Assembly: GCA_963820315.1 (NCBI GenBank)
Contig: CAWFZK010000029.1
Location: forward strand, 40,759 to 104,758
From: JACVRW01 sp963820315
GTDB lineage: Bacteria > Actinomycetota > Thermoleophilia > Solirubrobacterales > Thermoleophilaceae
Reading direction: 5' to 3'
Length of the DNA: 64,000 nt
This document shows, piece after piece, positions 1 to 9,123 of the stretch. Position 1 is the stretch's first letter. Every line of letters begins with the position of its first letter. The position numbers and the translations under genes were made by a program. Under the pieces are notes generated by a model. The model was not told where the DNA came from. It made no database searches and worked only from the letters and a program-made list of their open reading frames with translations.

Positions 1-26
1 GGGAGGATCTGCTCGAGGCAGCTTGA
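1..26 (+). CDS. C-terminal end of an upstream gene (partial)
   Basis: The first bases read in frame as the tail EDLLEAA followed by TGA at 24-26. That stop overlaps the ATG of the next gene by one base (TGATG), the coupled arrangement seen repeatedly in this window. Only seven residues are visible, so no function can be given. It is probably co-transcribed with the alcohol dehydrogenase. Confidence 0.4.
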
Positions 27-1252
27 TGGACGACGCGGGCTCCGCCCTCGAGCCGGCTCCGCTCGAGGGCTTCAAGGACTTCTACCAGTACGCGTCGCCT
101 ACGCGGGTGATCGTCGGGCGCGGCCTGCTCGAGTCGACCGGCTTCGAGTTCCTCAAGGAGGGCGCGCACCGCGTCCTGATCGTGACCGACCAGGTGATCC
201 GCGGTACAGGGCTCGTGGAGAAGGTCGAGGCCGGGATCGCCGACGGCGGCCTCGAGGTCGCGGGCATCTTCGACGAGGTCCCGCAGGACTCCTCGACGGC
301 GGTCTGCGACCGCTGCGCGGAGGCGGCGCGCGCCGCCGGCGCCGACTCGTTCCTGGCCCTCGGCGGCGGCTCGGTGATGGACACGGCCAAGGTCGCCGAC
401 GCGGTCTTCACGCACGGCGGCACGGCGCGCGAGCAGGAGGGCTTCTTCCTGATGCCGCGCGACGACGACGGCATGGGCCGTCCGCTCGACATCGCTCCGC
501 TCGCCTGCATCCCGACCACCGCCGGGACCGGCAGCGAGGTGTCGATGGCCGCGGTCATCAAGGAGCCGGAGGAGCGCATCAAGCTCGAGATAGCGGACTT
601 CCCGCTCTTCCCGCGGCTCGCGATCCTCGACCCCGAGACGACGCGGACGCTGCCGCCGGCGGTGGCGGCCGCGACCGGCATGGACGCCATGACCCACGCG
701 GTCGAGGGCTACGTGTCCCAGGACTGGAGCCCGCACCAGGACGCGCGCTCGCTGCAGGCGCTGCGCATGATCCGCGACAACCTCGAGCGCGCCGTCCAGG
801 GCGGCGAGCGCGACGAGGAGGCGCGCGGCAACATGCTGATCGCCGCCAACCTCGCGATCACGCTCGCGCTCGGATCCGTCCACGCGATGTCGCACCCCGC
901 CGGCGCGCAGTTCGGCGTGCCGCACGGCGTGGCGAACGCGATCAACCTCCCCCACGTGATCCGCTTCAACGCCCGCGGCGGCGACTCGATCGCCGAGCGC
1001 TACCGCGACCTCGGCGACCTCTTCGGGCTCGAGACGGGCGGTGCGGCGGTCGATGCCGCGGACACGCTCGCGGCCCACATCGGGGGACTGGTCGAGCGGC
1101 TCGGGCTTCCCACCCGGCTCTCGCAGGCGGGTGTCCCGGAGTCGGGCATCCCGGCGCTGGTCGAGGGGGCGATGGGGGACGGCACAACGCTCCTGAACCC
1201 GCGCGAGGCCGGCGAGGAGGACTACGCCGAGCTCTACCGGAGCGCGCTCTAG
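26..1252 (+). CDS. Iron-containing alcohol dehydrogenase
   Basis: A 408-residue group III (Fe-dependent) alcohol dehydrogenase, expected to oxidise or reduce an alcohol/aldehyde pair with NAD(P) in the cytoplasm. The nucleotide-binding motif GGGSVMDTAK lies at residues 113-122. The metal ligands expected for the family are visible as Asp220 and His224 (MDAMTHAVEGY), His286 and His300 (PHG), with the typical 14-residue spacing of the last two. ATG at 26 is preferred over the TTG one codon upstream because it overlaps the previous stop (TGATG). Length is normal for the family. The substrate cannot be told from sequence; a hydroxyacid-oxoacid transhydrogenase or maleylacetate reductase-like role is less likely but possible. 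Confidence 0.9.
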   Translation: MDDAGSALEPAPLEGFKDFYQYASPTRVIVGRGLLESTGFEFLKEGAHRVLIVTDQVIRGTGLVEKVEAGIADGGLEVAGIFDEVPQDSSTAVCDRCAEAARAAGADSFLALGGGSVMDTAKVADAVFTHGGTAREQEGFFLMPRDDDGMGRPLDIAPLACIPTTAGTGSEVSMAAVIKEPEERIKLEIADFPLFPRLAILDPETTRTLPPAVAAATGMDAMTHAVEGYVSQDWSPHQDARSLQALRMIRDNLERAVQGGERDEEARGNMLIAANLAITLALGSVHAMSHPAGAQFGVPHGVANAINLPHVIRFNARGGDSIAERYRDLGDLFGLETGGAAVDAADTLAAHIGGLVERLGLPTRLSQAGVPESGIPALVEGAMGDGTTLLNPREAGEEDYAELYRSAL

Positions 1253-1253
1253 C

Positions 1254-2276
1254 TCAGCGCGCCGCCGGCTCGGCGCGCTCCGCCGCGATCGTCTCCCTGA
1301 GCACCGCCTTCGCCGTGTGCTTCGGCCGCCAACCGAGCTCGTGGCGTGCGCGCTCGGTCTTCATGAGGACAGGTTTCTTGACCGAGTGGATCCAGGCGAC
1401 CGAGTCGGGCAGCAGCGGCAGCCGCGTGACGACGTCGGCCGTTGCATCGGCGAGCGGCTTCGGCACCGGCACGCTGTACCAGTCGAGCGCCTTCGCGACG
1501 TCCGTCAGCGTGAGCGTGCCGCTCGCGGCGAGGTTGTAGGGGCCGGGCTCGCCGCGCCCGCGCACGGCCGCCGCGAACGCGCTCGCCACGTCGTCCTCGT
1601 GGACGAGCTGGAAGCGCGCGCCCGGGTCCGGGATCACCGGCTTCAGGACCGGCATCGACTGGACGAGCCGTCGCACCGGGTCCGGCATCGCCTCGGCGAG
1701 GCGGAAGTACGGGATCTCCTGAACGAAGGTGCGTGCGTGCGGCCCGGCCACGATGCAGGGCCGCAGCGCGTAGGCAACCGTCCGCCTGCGCCGCAGCAGC
1801 ACCTCCGCGAGCACCTGCTCGACCTCCGCCTTCTGCTCCGAGTAGGGGTGCTCGGGCGAGCCGCGCGGCGGGATGTCCTCGGTCAGCCAGTCCGGGTTGT
1901 CGTCGTGGAAGCCGTAGGCGGCGACACTCGAGGCGTAGACGATGCGCTCGCTGCCCGCCTTCGCGGCCTCCTCGAAGACGAGCCGCGAGCCGTCGACGTT
2001 CAGCCGGCGCGTGGCGTCGCTGGCGCTCAGCACCGCGAAGGCGAGATGGACGACGACGTCGGATCCCTTGACGAGGTCGCGCACGCTGGCCGCGTCGGTC
2101 ACGTCGCCCTGCCGGTACTCGGCCTTCTTCCAGCCGTGCTCGGCCGGATCGAAGGGGCGGCGCGCCATCCCGACGATGCGCTTGACGGCCCGCGAGCGCT
2201 GCAGCGCGCTCACGACCCCGATGCCGAGGTCGCCGGTCGGGCCGGTCACGGCCACGGTCAGGCCGGTCGCCGCCAT
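1254..2276 (-). CDS. NAD(P)-dependent epimerase/dehydratase family SDR
   Basis: A 340-residue extended short-chain dehydrogenase. It starts MAATGLTVAVTGPTGDLG, whose glycine motif GPTGDLG (about residues 11-17) binds NAD(P). The catalytic Tyr and Lys are visible in YSEQK near residue 155. The middle carries VYASSVAAYG, typical of sugar-nucleotide or steroid-type epimerases. ATG at 2276 is chosen because the open frame further upstream reads as low-complexity sequence shadowing the RTX gene. It is convergent with the alcohol dehydrogenase, with almost no gap. It follows the RTX-protein gene by 10 bases on the same strand and may be read from the same transcript. The substrate is unknown. Confidence 0.85.
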   Translation of the reverse strand: MAATGLTVAVTGPTGDLGIGVVSALQRSRAVKRIVGMARRPFDPAEHGWKKAEYRQGDVTDAASVRDLVKGSDVVVHLAFAVLSASDATRRLNVDGSRLVFEEAAKAGSERIVYASSVAAYGFHDDNPDWLTEDIPPRGSPEHPYSEQKAEVEQVLAEVLLRRRRTVAYALRPCIVAGPHARTFVQEIPYFRLAEAMPDPVRRLVQSMPVLKPVIPDPGARFQLVHEDDVASAFAAAVRGRGEPGPYNLAASGTLTLTDVAKALDWYSVPVPKPLADATADVVTRLPLLPDSVAWIHSVKKPVLMKTERARHELGWRPKHTAKAVLRETIAAERAEPAAR

Positions 2277-2286
2277 GGACCGGGTT

Positions 2287-3087
2287 CTAGCGCATCGTCC
2301 TGCGGGCGCGCCGGGTCGGCCGCTTGCTGGTCGTCGACTCGCAGCCGCTGACCACGTCGAAGGAGTCCACCGCCGCCGTGTCCTGGCCCTCGCCGCAGTT
2401 GACTCGGTCGCGACGGCCGTCGAGGGCATTGATCGTGTCGTCGCCCGCGCCCGCGTCGATCGAGTCGCTGCCGCCGCCGCCCGAGATGCGGTCGTTCGCC
2501 TCACCGGTGCGGATCCGGTCGCGGCCGCTGCCTCCCTGGACGTCGATGACCCCGCCGCTACCGGTGACGGTGTCGTCGCCGCCGCCCGCCAGGATCGTCG
2601 CCGCGCCGCCGTCGGCGCTGATGCGATCCGCCCCCGAGCCGGCGTCCACGAAGTCGCCGCCGAAGCTCGCGTAGATGCGATCGCGGCCGGCGCCGCCGAA
2701 CAGGCGGTCTGCGTCGGACTGTCCGAACAGCGTGTCGTCGCCCTGACCGCCCACCACGAGGTCCTCACCGGCGCCCGCGTAGACGACGTCGCTGCCCGTT
2801 CCCGCGTCGAGACGGTCGTTGCCGGTGCCGCCGAGCAGCAGGTCGACGCCGTCGCCGCCGTCGACCGTGTCCTCGCCGGAGCCCGCCTCGAGGTAGTCGC
2901 CCGAGCCGGCGCCGATCAGGCTGTCGCTGCCGCCCTCGCCGTAGATCTGGTCGGGGCTCTCGCCACCGTTGAGCTGATCGGGACCGTCCGTGCCGATCAG
3001 GGTGCTCGCGGTCGCCACCGCGGCCAGCGTCAGAGCGAGCGCCGCCGCGAGGAGGAAGGTGGGAATGCTGCGCCTCATCGCTTTCAT
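2287..3087 (-). CDS. Secreted RTX-type calcium-binding repeat protein
   Basis: A 266-residue protein with a Sec signal peptide (MKAMRRSIP followed by a hydrophobic run ending ATAS at about residue 28). The rest is nearly all glycine/aspartate-rich nonapeptide repeats of the GGxGxDx(L/I) type, such as GGDGVDLLLGGTGNDRL and GGGGSDSIDAGAGDDTI. Such repeats fold into a calcium-loaded parallel beta roll. No catalytic domain is visible, and the C-terminus is short and basic (RRARRTMR) after a Cys-containing segment. Unlike classical RTX toxins it has an N-terminal signal instead of relying on type I export, as expected for an actinobacterium. Another start three codons downstream (MRRSIP, 3078) is equally possible. 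Confidence 0.85.
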   Translation of the reverse strand: MKAMRRSIPTFLLAAALALTLAAVATASTLIGTDGPDQLNGGESPDQIYGEGGSDSLIGAGSGDYLEAGSGEDTVDGGDGVDLLLGGTGNDRLDAGTGSDVVYAGAGEDLVVGGQGDDTLFGQSDADRLFGGAGRDRIYASFGGDFVDAGSGADRISADGGAATILAGGGDDTVTGSGGVIDVQGGSGRDRIRTGEANDRISGGGGSDSIDAGAGDDTINALDGRRDRVNCGEGQDTAAVDSFDVVSGCESTTSKRPTRRARRTMR

Positions 3088-3115
3088 GAACAAGCCCGTA
3101 CCGGGCGGGTTGCGG

Positions 3116-3730
3116 TCAAGGCTCGTCGTATCCCGGCTCGCCCGGCAGCAGCACCTCGGCCGCGCCGTCACGGACGACCACCCGCGGCTGGACCGCGACG
3201 ACCGGGCGTTCGCGGGCAGCCGCGAGCGTCTCCGCGACCGAGCCCGTCTCGCCGAGCCGCTCGAGGTTCTTGATCGTGGGGAACACGAGCAACAGCTCGC
3301 CCCGCGCGTGCGCCGCCAGCGCGTCGGCCGGGCGGACCCAGCGGGCATCGACGCACTCGCTGCCGTCGACGCTCGGCTCGGCCTCCGGCGGCGCCGCGGC
3401 GGCGAAGAACCAGGTGTCGAAGCGGACGCTCACCTGCTCGGGCGCGATCCAGCGGGCGAACGGCACGAGGTCCGCGCCGGCCGCCAGCGTGATGCCGGCC
3501 TCCTCCTCGAGCTCGCGCAGCGCCGTGGCCGCCGGATCGGCGTCGTCCGGGCCCGTGCTGCCTCCGGGAAAGACCCAGGCGCCGCCCATGAACTTCTGCT
3601 CGGGGTTGCGCTGCACGAGCAGCACCTCGGCGCCATCGGCGCCGTCGCGCAGCAGGATCAGCGACGCCGCCGGGCGCGGCTCGGCGACCTTGCCGAAGTT
3701 GAGCGTCTCGCCTGGCGGCGGACGGTTCAT
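3116..3730 (-). CDS. Nudix hydrolase family protein
   Basis: A 204-residue Nudix protein. The Nudix box is seen as FPGGSTGPDD followed by ALRELEEEAGI, giving the REUxEExGU core, with a few extra residues between the glycine and this core as in the NUDT7/NUDT19 and CoA-pyrophosphatase branch. The segment VLLVQRNP before the box is also typical of that branch. A diphosphate bond in a nucleoside-linked substrate, possibly CoA or an acyl-CoA, would be hydrolysed with Mg2+. ATG at 3730 is chosen; a GTG two codons earlier (3736) is also open. It lies just upstream of the RTX gene on the same strand with a 28-base gap. Confidence 0.85.
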   Translation of the reverse strand: MNRPPPGETLNFGKVAEPRPAASLILLRDGADGAEVLLVQRNPEQKFMGGAWVFPGGSTGPDDADPAATALRELEEEAGITLAAGADLVPFARWIAPEQVSVRFDTWFFAAAAPPEAEPSVDGSECVDARWVRPADALAAHARGELLLVFPTIKNLERLGETGSVAETLAAARERPVVAVQPRVVVRDGAAEVLLPGEPGYDEP

Positions 3731-3778
3731 GCGCACCGCGGCAGCCTACCTCCGCGCGGTCGCTAGGCTCTCCCGCCG

Positions 3779-3952
3779 ATGACGGAGACTCAGCAGTGGA
3801 TCTGCACCTCCTGCGGGTTCATCTACGACCCCGAGGAGGGTGACCCGGACGGCGGGATTCCGGCCGGCACCGCCTTCACGGACATTCCCGACGACTGGTT
3901 CTGTCCCGTCTGCGGGGCGCGCAAGAGGGACTTCGAGCTGTACGAGGGTTAG
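3779..3952 (+). CDS. Rubredoxin
   Basis: A complete 57-residue rubredoxin. Two CxxC knuckles bind one iron: Cys9/Cys12 (CTSC) and Cys42/Cys45 (CPVC). The diagnostic GFIYDPEEGDPDGGIPAGT and the DIPDDWFCPVCG segment are both present, so identification is firm. It is a small cytoplasmic one-electron carrier, often the partner of alkane hydroxylases or oxygen-detoxifying flavoproteins; no such partner is adjacent. It starts with ATG in the 48-base gap after the divergent Nudix gene and is convergent with bioA, with a large inverted repeat downstream. Confidence 0.95.
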   Translation: MTETQQWICTSCGFIYDPEEGDPDGGIPAGTAFTDIPDDWFCPVCGARKRDFELYEG

Positions 3953-4000
3953 GCGGCCTCGCTCGCGCCATCGCGGCCGCTGCTCGGTCTGCCGTAACTG

Positions 4001-4119
4001 CGGCTGGGGAAGGGGTTGAGCAGCCGCGCGCGCCAGCAACGCCCGCCATCTTTCCTGACTTGTGTGGCCATAGGCCCTACAAGTCAGCAGAGCACCTCGA
4101 CACTCCCCTTCCCCAGCCG
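4001..4119. repeat. Nested inverted repeat between rubredoxin and bioA
   Basis: The outer arms are CGGCTGGGGAAGGGG (4001-4015) and its exact complement at 4105-4119, 15 of 15 paired. Inside is a second perfect 9-bp stem, CTGACTTGT (4055-4063) with ACAAGTCAG (4079-4087). At its tip a GGCC/GGCC pair encloses ATA. The element sits between two convergent genes, so a bidirectional terminator is one reading. The size and nesting are more than a simple terminator needs, and there is no T-tract, so a small palindromic repeat element is another. Confidence 0.7.
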
Positions 4120-4155
4120 AAGCCCGAGACCGACCTGCCGCACAGCCTTGAACGC

Positions 4156-5443
4156 TCAGGCCGCCGCGCGCAGCTCCTCCGCGCCCGTCGCCGCGTCGAT
4201 CGCCGCGGCCGTGATCTCGACGAGGCGGCGTCAGGTCGGCGGCGGAGATCGCGAGCGGCGGCATCAGCACGACGACGTCGCCGAGCGGCCGGACGATCGC
4301 GCCGCGGGAGCGTGCCTCGAGCGTCACCCGGTGGCCCATCCGCACCGGCAGCGGGAACTCCTCCAGCTCGATCCCGACCATGAACCCGACGCGCCGGATC
4401 TCGCGCACCGCCGGGTGGGCGGCGAGCGGCTCGAGCAGGCCTGCGAGCAGCTCGATCTTGCCGGCGAGCTCGCCGAGCGTGTCCTCGTCGCGGAAGACGT
4501 CGAGCGAGGCGATCGCCGCCGCGCAGGCGAGCGGGTTGCCGGTGTACGTGTGCCCGTGGAAGAAGGTCCGGAACTCCTCGAACTCGCCGAGGAAGCCCTC
4601 GTAGACCCGCTCGCTCGCAAGCGTCGCCGCGAGCGGCAGGTAGCCGCCCGTGATGCCCTTGGCGAGGCAGAGCAGGTCGGGCGCCACGTCCTCGTGCTCG
4701 CAGGCGAACATTCGCCCGGTGCGGCCGAAGCCGGTGGCCACCTCGTCGGCGATGAGGAGGACGTCGTGGCGGTCGCACAGCTCGCGCACGCCGCGCAGGT
4801 AGCCCTCGGGGTGGACGAGCATGCCCGCCGCGCCCTGGACGAGCGGCTCCATGATCACGGCCGCCACCTCGCCCGGGTGGGCGCTCAGCAGCCGGTCCAT
4901 GTCGTCGAGGTCGCCCGGCTCCGCCTTGAGCGTGTCGAACAGGAGCGGCCGGTACATCGAGTGGAAGAGGTCGATCCCGCCGACGGACACGGAGCCGATC
5001 GTGTCGCCGTGGTAGGCCATCTTCAGGGCCGCGAAGCGCGGCCGCCGCTCGCCGCGCTGCTGCCAGAACTGGAACGCCATCTTCAGGGCGATCTCGGTGG
5101 CCGTCGATCCTGAGTCCGAGTAGAAGACGCGGCTCAACCCCGGGGGCGCGATCTCGACCAGCCGCTGGGCCAGCTCGATCGCCGGGCGGTGCGAGAGCCC
5201 GAGCATCGTCGAGTGGCCGACGCGTCCGAGCTGCTCCCTGAGCGCGGCGTCGATGCGCGGGTGCGCGTGGCCGTGGACGTTGCACCAGAGCGAGGACACG
5301 CCGTCGATGTAGCGGCGGCCGTCGACGTCGATCAGGTCGGTGCCCTCGGCGCGCTCGACGATCACCGGTGACTCGTCCGTCCAGCCCTGCTGCTGGGTGA
5401 ACGGATGCCAGAGGTGAGCGCGATCGGCGGCGACGAGATCCAT
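4156..5443 (-). pseudogene. bioA: bioA, adenosylmethionine-8-amino-7-oxononanoate aminotransferase, frameshifted near its 3' end
   Basis: A class III PLP aminotransferase that makes 7,8-diaminononanoate in biotin synthesis. BioA hallmarks are visible: LWHPFTQQ at residues 11-18, SLWCNVHGH near 51, the SAM-pocket region around YHGDTIGS, DEVATGFGRTG, and the PLP lysine in LAKGITGGYLP. The frame is intact to PPLAISAADLT. Then one extra base at about 4226-4231 throws off the last 24 codons. In the other frame the expected ending RLVEITAAAIDAATGAEEL and a TGA (4156-4158) are perfect. Read straight, translation would run to 3746 through the rubredoxin gene. It is either a sequencing indel or a recent mutation. 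It lies about 10 kb from bioB-F-D. Confidence 0.85.
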
Positions 5444-5503
5444 GGCGCGCGAGGCTACGCCGCCGGGTGGTCGGAACGGCGATAGCTACTATGCCCGGCC
5501 GCC

Positions 5504-7570
5504 ATGCGAAAGGGACTCCGCTGCGCGGCCGCTGCCGCGCTCACGTTCATGCTCATTCCGGCCGCCGCCGAGGCGCAGGGCTCGAAGCCCTCCCGGGCCT
5601 GCGACTTCACGGATCCGTCCGTCTGCCTCTACCCGTGGCCGAATGACCACTACACGAAGCCCGACGCCTCGACGCCGACCGGGCGCCGGCTCGCTCTGCA
5701 GCGCTCGTCGATGCCGAGGAACAAGGACGGCACGCCGATCGACCCGGCCGACATGAACCGCGCCGACGGCTTCAGCCCGGGCTCGATGCTGATCACGAAG
5801 GTGCCCGGTCTGAACACGCCCGAGGCGGCGCGGCGGAGCAGGCTCCCGGGGCTGAGCGACCCCTCGAAGAGCCTGGCGAAGAACTCGCCGGTCGTGGTCA
5901 TCAACGCTCGCACGGGCAAGCGCCACCCCGTGTTCGCGGAGATCGACTCCAACCCGCAGAGCGCCGGCGACCGCGTCCTGATCATCCGGCCGGTGCGCAA
6001 CTTCGCGGAGGGCGAGCGCTACATCGTGGCGCTCCGCAACCTCAAGAACGCGAGCGGCGCCACGCTGCGCGCGGGCAAGAACTTCCGCCTCTACCGCGAC
6101 GGGAAGAAGACGAAGCAGCGGCTCGTCGAGAACCGCCGCGCGCATTTCAACGAGCTCTTCAAGAAGCTCAGCAAGGCGGACGTCAAGCGCCAGAGCCTCT
6201 ACCTCGCCTGGGACTTCACGGTCGCGAGCCGCCAGAGCCTGACGAAGCGCGCGCTCCACATCCGCGATGAGGCGTTCAGGTCGCTCGGCGACCGGAACCT
6301 GAAGGACCTGAAGGTGAGCGGCCGCTCGCCGGCGTTCACCGTCGACTCCGTCCAGGACCTGAGTGCGGCCGAGGACGCCGAGATCGCGCGCCGCGTGAGG
6401 GGCACGCTCAGCGTCCCCTGCTTCCTCACGAACGGCTGCGCGCCCGGCGGCCGCTTCACGTTCGACCGCAAGGGCCTGCCGCAGCGGCACGGCAGCTACA
6501 GCTTCAGCTACGTCTGCGAGATCCCGCGCGTCGCGCTCGATCCGGCGGCCCCGGCAAAGGCGCGCCCGTCGCTGTACGGCCACGGCCTGCTCGGCAGCGC
6601 CGAGGAGATCGACGCCGGCAACGTCGAGTCGATGGCGAACGAGCACAACTTCGTCTTCTGCGCCACCGATTGGGCGGGCTTCGCCGAGCAGGACCTCGGC
6701 CACATCGTGACCGTGATGTCCGACTTCTCGAAGTTCAACACCGTCGCGGACCGCATGCAGCAGGGCTTCGTGAACCAGATGTTCCTCGGGCGGGCGCTGA
6801 TCCACCCGCAGGGACTCTCGTCGAACGCCGCCTTCCAGAAGAACGGCCAGGGCGTGATCGACACGCGCCGCCTGTTCTTCGACGGCAACTCCCAGGGCGG
6901 CATCATGGGCGGCTCGCTGACCGCGCTCGCGCCCGACTTCGACCGCGCCGTGCTCGGCGTGCCGGGAATGAACTACTCGACGTTGCTGCAGCGCAGCGTC
7001 GACTTCGACGAGTTCGCGCCGATCATCTACGGCGGCTATCCGAACGAGCTCGAGCGCCAGCTCTGGCTCGCTCAGATCCAGCTGCTCTGGGACCGCGGCG
7101 AGTCGAACGGCTACGCGCACCACATCACGAGCCGGCCGCTGCCGAACACGCCGAAGCACACGGTTCTGATGCACGTGGCGTTCGGCGATCACCAGGTCGC
7201 CGACTTCACGGCGGCGAACATGGCGCGCACATTCGGCGTGCCCGTCCGCCGCCCGGTGCTCGACCCGGGCCGCTCCGCACTGAAGAACCCGTGGTACGGG
7301 CTGAAGACGCTGAAGCTGCCGTCCACGGGCTCGGGCATGGTCTGGTGGGACGTCGGTCCGATGCGCACGGTTGGCACCCAGGTCGAGGGCACGCCCGCGC
7401 CGCCGACGGCCAACGTGCCGCCCCGTGAGGGCCGCGATCCACACGGTGCGCCGCGCGGCGAGGTCAGCGCGCGCGTGCAGAAGTCCGAGTTCCTCAAGCT
7501 GCGCGGCCGGATCGTCGAGGTCTGCGGATCGAAGCCGTGTTACGCGAGGGGTTGGACCGGGGCTCCGTAG
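5504..7570 (+). CDS. Secreted alpha/beta-hydrolase-like protein of unknown function
   Basis: A 688-residue exported protein. The signal peptide runs from MRKGLRCAAAAALTF to AEA at about residue 24. The N-terminal third (ACDFTDPSVCLYPWPNDHYT and on) has the look of a conserved actinobacterial secreted family with an Ig-like or bespoke N-domain. The C-terminal half carries DGNSQGGIMGG near residue 461, a GxSxGG nucleophile elbow, preceded by SLYGHGLLGSAEE, which resembles an oxyanion loop of alpha/beta hydrolases. A later HVAFGDHQVADF may give the acid and histidine. It probably acts outside the cell as an esterase or related hydrolase; the substrate is unknown. It ends 17 bases before the next gene on the same strand. 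Confidence 0.75.
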   Translation: MRKGLRCAAAAALTFMLIPAAAEAQGSKPSRACDFTDPSVCLYPWPNDHYTKPDASTPTGRRLALQRSSMPRNKDGTPIDPADMNRADGFSPGSMLITKVPGLNTPEAARRSRLPGLSDPSKSLAKNSPVVVINARTGKRHPVFAEIDSNPQSAGDRVLIIRPVRNFAEGERYIVALRNLKNASGATLRAGKNFRLYRDGKKTKQRLVENRRAHFNELFKKLSKADVKRQSLYLAWDFTVASRQSLTKRALHIRDEAFRSLGDRNLKDLKVSGRSPAFTVDSVQDLSAAEDAEIARRVRGTLSVPCFLTNGCAPGGRFTFDRKGLPQRHGSYSFSYVCEIPRVALDPAAPAKARPSLYGHGLLGSAEEIDAGNVESMANEHNFVFCATDWAGFAEQDLGHIVTVMSDFSKFNTVADRMQQGFVNQMFLGRALIHPQGLSSNAAFQKNGQGVIDTRRLFFDGNSQGGIMGGSLTALAPDFDRAVLGVPGMNYSTLLQRSVDFDEFAPIIYGGYPNELERQLWLAQIQLLWDRGESNGYAHHITSRPLPNTPKHTVLMHVAFGDHQVADFTAANMARTFGVPVRRPVLDPGRSALKNPWYGLKTLKLPSTGSGMVWWDVGPMRTVGTQVEGTPAPPTANVPPREGRDPHGAPRGEVSARVQKSEFLKLRGRIVEVCGSKPCYARGWTGAP

Positions 7571-7587
7571 CTACCCTCCGCGGCGCA

Positions 7588-9123
7588 ATGCCTCCTCTGC
7601 CCCTCCTCGTCTTCGTGGTGGGGACGGGCTCGCTCGGCGCCGAGATTGCCGCTGTACGCCTGCTCGCCCCGTACTTCGGTGCCTCCACGATCGTCTGGGC
7701 GAACACGATCGGCATCGTGCTGGTGGCGCTGTCCGTGGGCTACTGGCTGGGTGGGCGGCTGGCCGACCGCCATCCCAACATGCGCGCCCTCTGCCTGGTC
7801 GCGCTGATTGCGGCGGGCCTCCTCGCGCTCGTGCCGTTCGTGGCCGACCCGATGCTGGGCATCGCGGTCGACGCGCTCGATGAGATCTCGGCCGGCGCCT
7901 TCCTCGGCTCGCTCGTCGGCGTGCTGGTGCTGGTGGCGATCCCGGTGCTGCTGCTCGGCACGGTCTCGCCCTGGGCGATCCGGCTCGCGGTGTCATCGGT
8001 CGAGGAGGCCGGCACCGTCGCCGGGCGCCTGTACGCGCTCTCGACCGCCGGCTCGCTCGTCGGCACGCTCGTCTCGGCGCTGCTCCTGATCCCGCTCGTC
8101 GGCACGCGCCGCACCTTCCTCATCTTCGCGCTCGCGATCGCGTTGATCGCGGTCGCCGGCCTGCGCCCGGTGCGCCGCTGGGCGCTCGCGCCCGCGGCGA
8201 TCGCGCTGCTGATCGCGCTGCCGGTCGGGACGCTCAAGGCCGAGACCGAGGACGGCGGGCGCGTGATCCACGAGGCGGAGACCGAGTATCAGTACGCGCG
8301 CGTGATCGAGTACCCGGACGGAGAACGCTCGCTCGAGCTGAACGAGGGCCAGGCGCAGCACTCGATCTGCACCGCCGAGTGCGACCCCGGCCCGGGAGGC
8401 CCGCGCTACGCCTCGTCGGTGCTGACCGGAGACGTCTGGGACGGCCACCTCGTGCTCCAGTTCGCCGGCCGCTCGGAGCCGCCCGGGCGGGTGGCGATCC
8501 TCGGCAACGCCGCCGGCACGACCTCGCGCGCCTACGAGTACTTCTTCCCGCGCACGCGCGTCGACGGAGTCGAGATCGATGCCGAGCTGTCGGACATCGG
8601 GCGCGAGTACTTCGACATGAACAACCCGCGCCTGCACCTCTACCACGAGGACGCACGCCCCTTCCTGCGCCGCACCGATGCCCGCTACGACGTGATCTCG
8701 GTCGACGCCTACCGCCAGCCCTACATCCCCTTCTACCTGACCACCGTCGAGTTCTTCGAGACGGTGCGCGACCGGCTCACGCCGGGCGGCGTGCTGATCG
8801 TGAACGCGGGCCATCCCGAGGACCAGGACGATCTCGAGAAGGTGCTCACGGCGACGATCGGCGAGGTCTTCACGTACGTGATGCGCGACCCGATCGAGGA
8901 CACGAACACGCTGATCGTGGCGAGTGAGCGCCCGCTGTCGGCCGCGCGCCTGCGCCAGGCCGTGCCCGACCTGCCCGCCGGCCTGCGCGGCACCGGCCTG
9001 GCCGCCGCCGGCCGGCTCGAGGAGCCGCTCGCGGGCGGCGACGTCTACACCGACGACAAGGCGCCCGTCGAGTGGCTGATCGACAAGTCGATCGTGGACT
9101 ACGCGAGCGGAGGCGACGACTGA
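7588..9123 (+). CDS. Membrane-fused spermidine-synthase-like protein
   Basis: A 511-residue fusion. Residues 1 to about 225 contain several hydrophobic segments (for example GTGSLGAEIAAVRLLAPYFG and LVGVLVLVAIPVLLLGTVSP), as in the membrane-embedded polyamine aminopropyltransferase-like family. The remainder is a Rossmann methyltransferase/spermidine-synthase fold. The cofactor loop is ILGNAAGTTSRA near 303, an acidic ribose-binding VDGVEIDAEL follows, and VISVDAY near 370 takes the place of the catalytic Asp region. The canonical GGGDG loop of true spermidine synthases is replaced by GNAAGT, so polyamine synthesis is not assured. ATG at 7588 follows the previous gene by 17 bases. Confidence 0.8.
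   Translation: MPPLPLLVFVVGTGSLGAEIAAVRLLAPYFGASTIVWANTIGIVLVALSVGYWLGGRLADRHPNMRALCLVALIAAGLLALVPFVADPMLGIAVDALDEISAGAFLGSLVGVLVLVAIPVLLLGTVSPWAIRLAVSSVEEAGTVAGRLYALSTAGSLVGTLVSALLLIPLVGTRRTFLIFALAIALIAVAGLRPVRRWALAPAAIALLIALPVGTLKAETEDGGRVIHEAETEYQYARVIEYPDGERSLELNEGQAQHSICTAECDPGPGGPRYASSVLTGDVWDGHLVLQFAGRSEPPGRVAILGNAAGTTSRAYEYFFPRTRVDGVEIDAELSDIGREYFDMNNPRLHLYHEDARPFLRRTDARYDVISVDAYRQPYIPFYLTTVEFFETVRDRLTPGGVLIVNAGHPEDQDDLEKVLTATIGEVFTYVMRDPIEDTNTLIVASERPLSAARLRQAVPDLPAGLRGTGLAAAGRLEEPLAGGDVYTDDKAPVEWLIDKSIVDYASGGDD

Noticed and set aside
3746..4155. C-terminal extension of BioA through the rubredoxin gene
   Set aside because: It arises only from the one-base shift near 4228; the natural BioA ending is in the other frame and stops at 4156.
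5489..7444. A 650-codon minus-strand open frame opposite the secreted hydrolase
   Set aside because: Composition is charged and repetitive, with no motif or ribosome site, while the plus-strand frame has a signal peptide and a catalytic motif.
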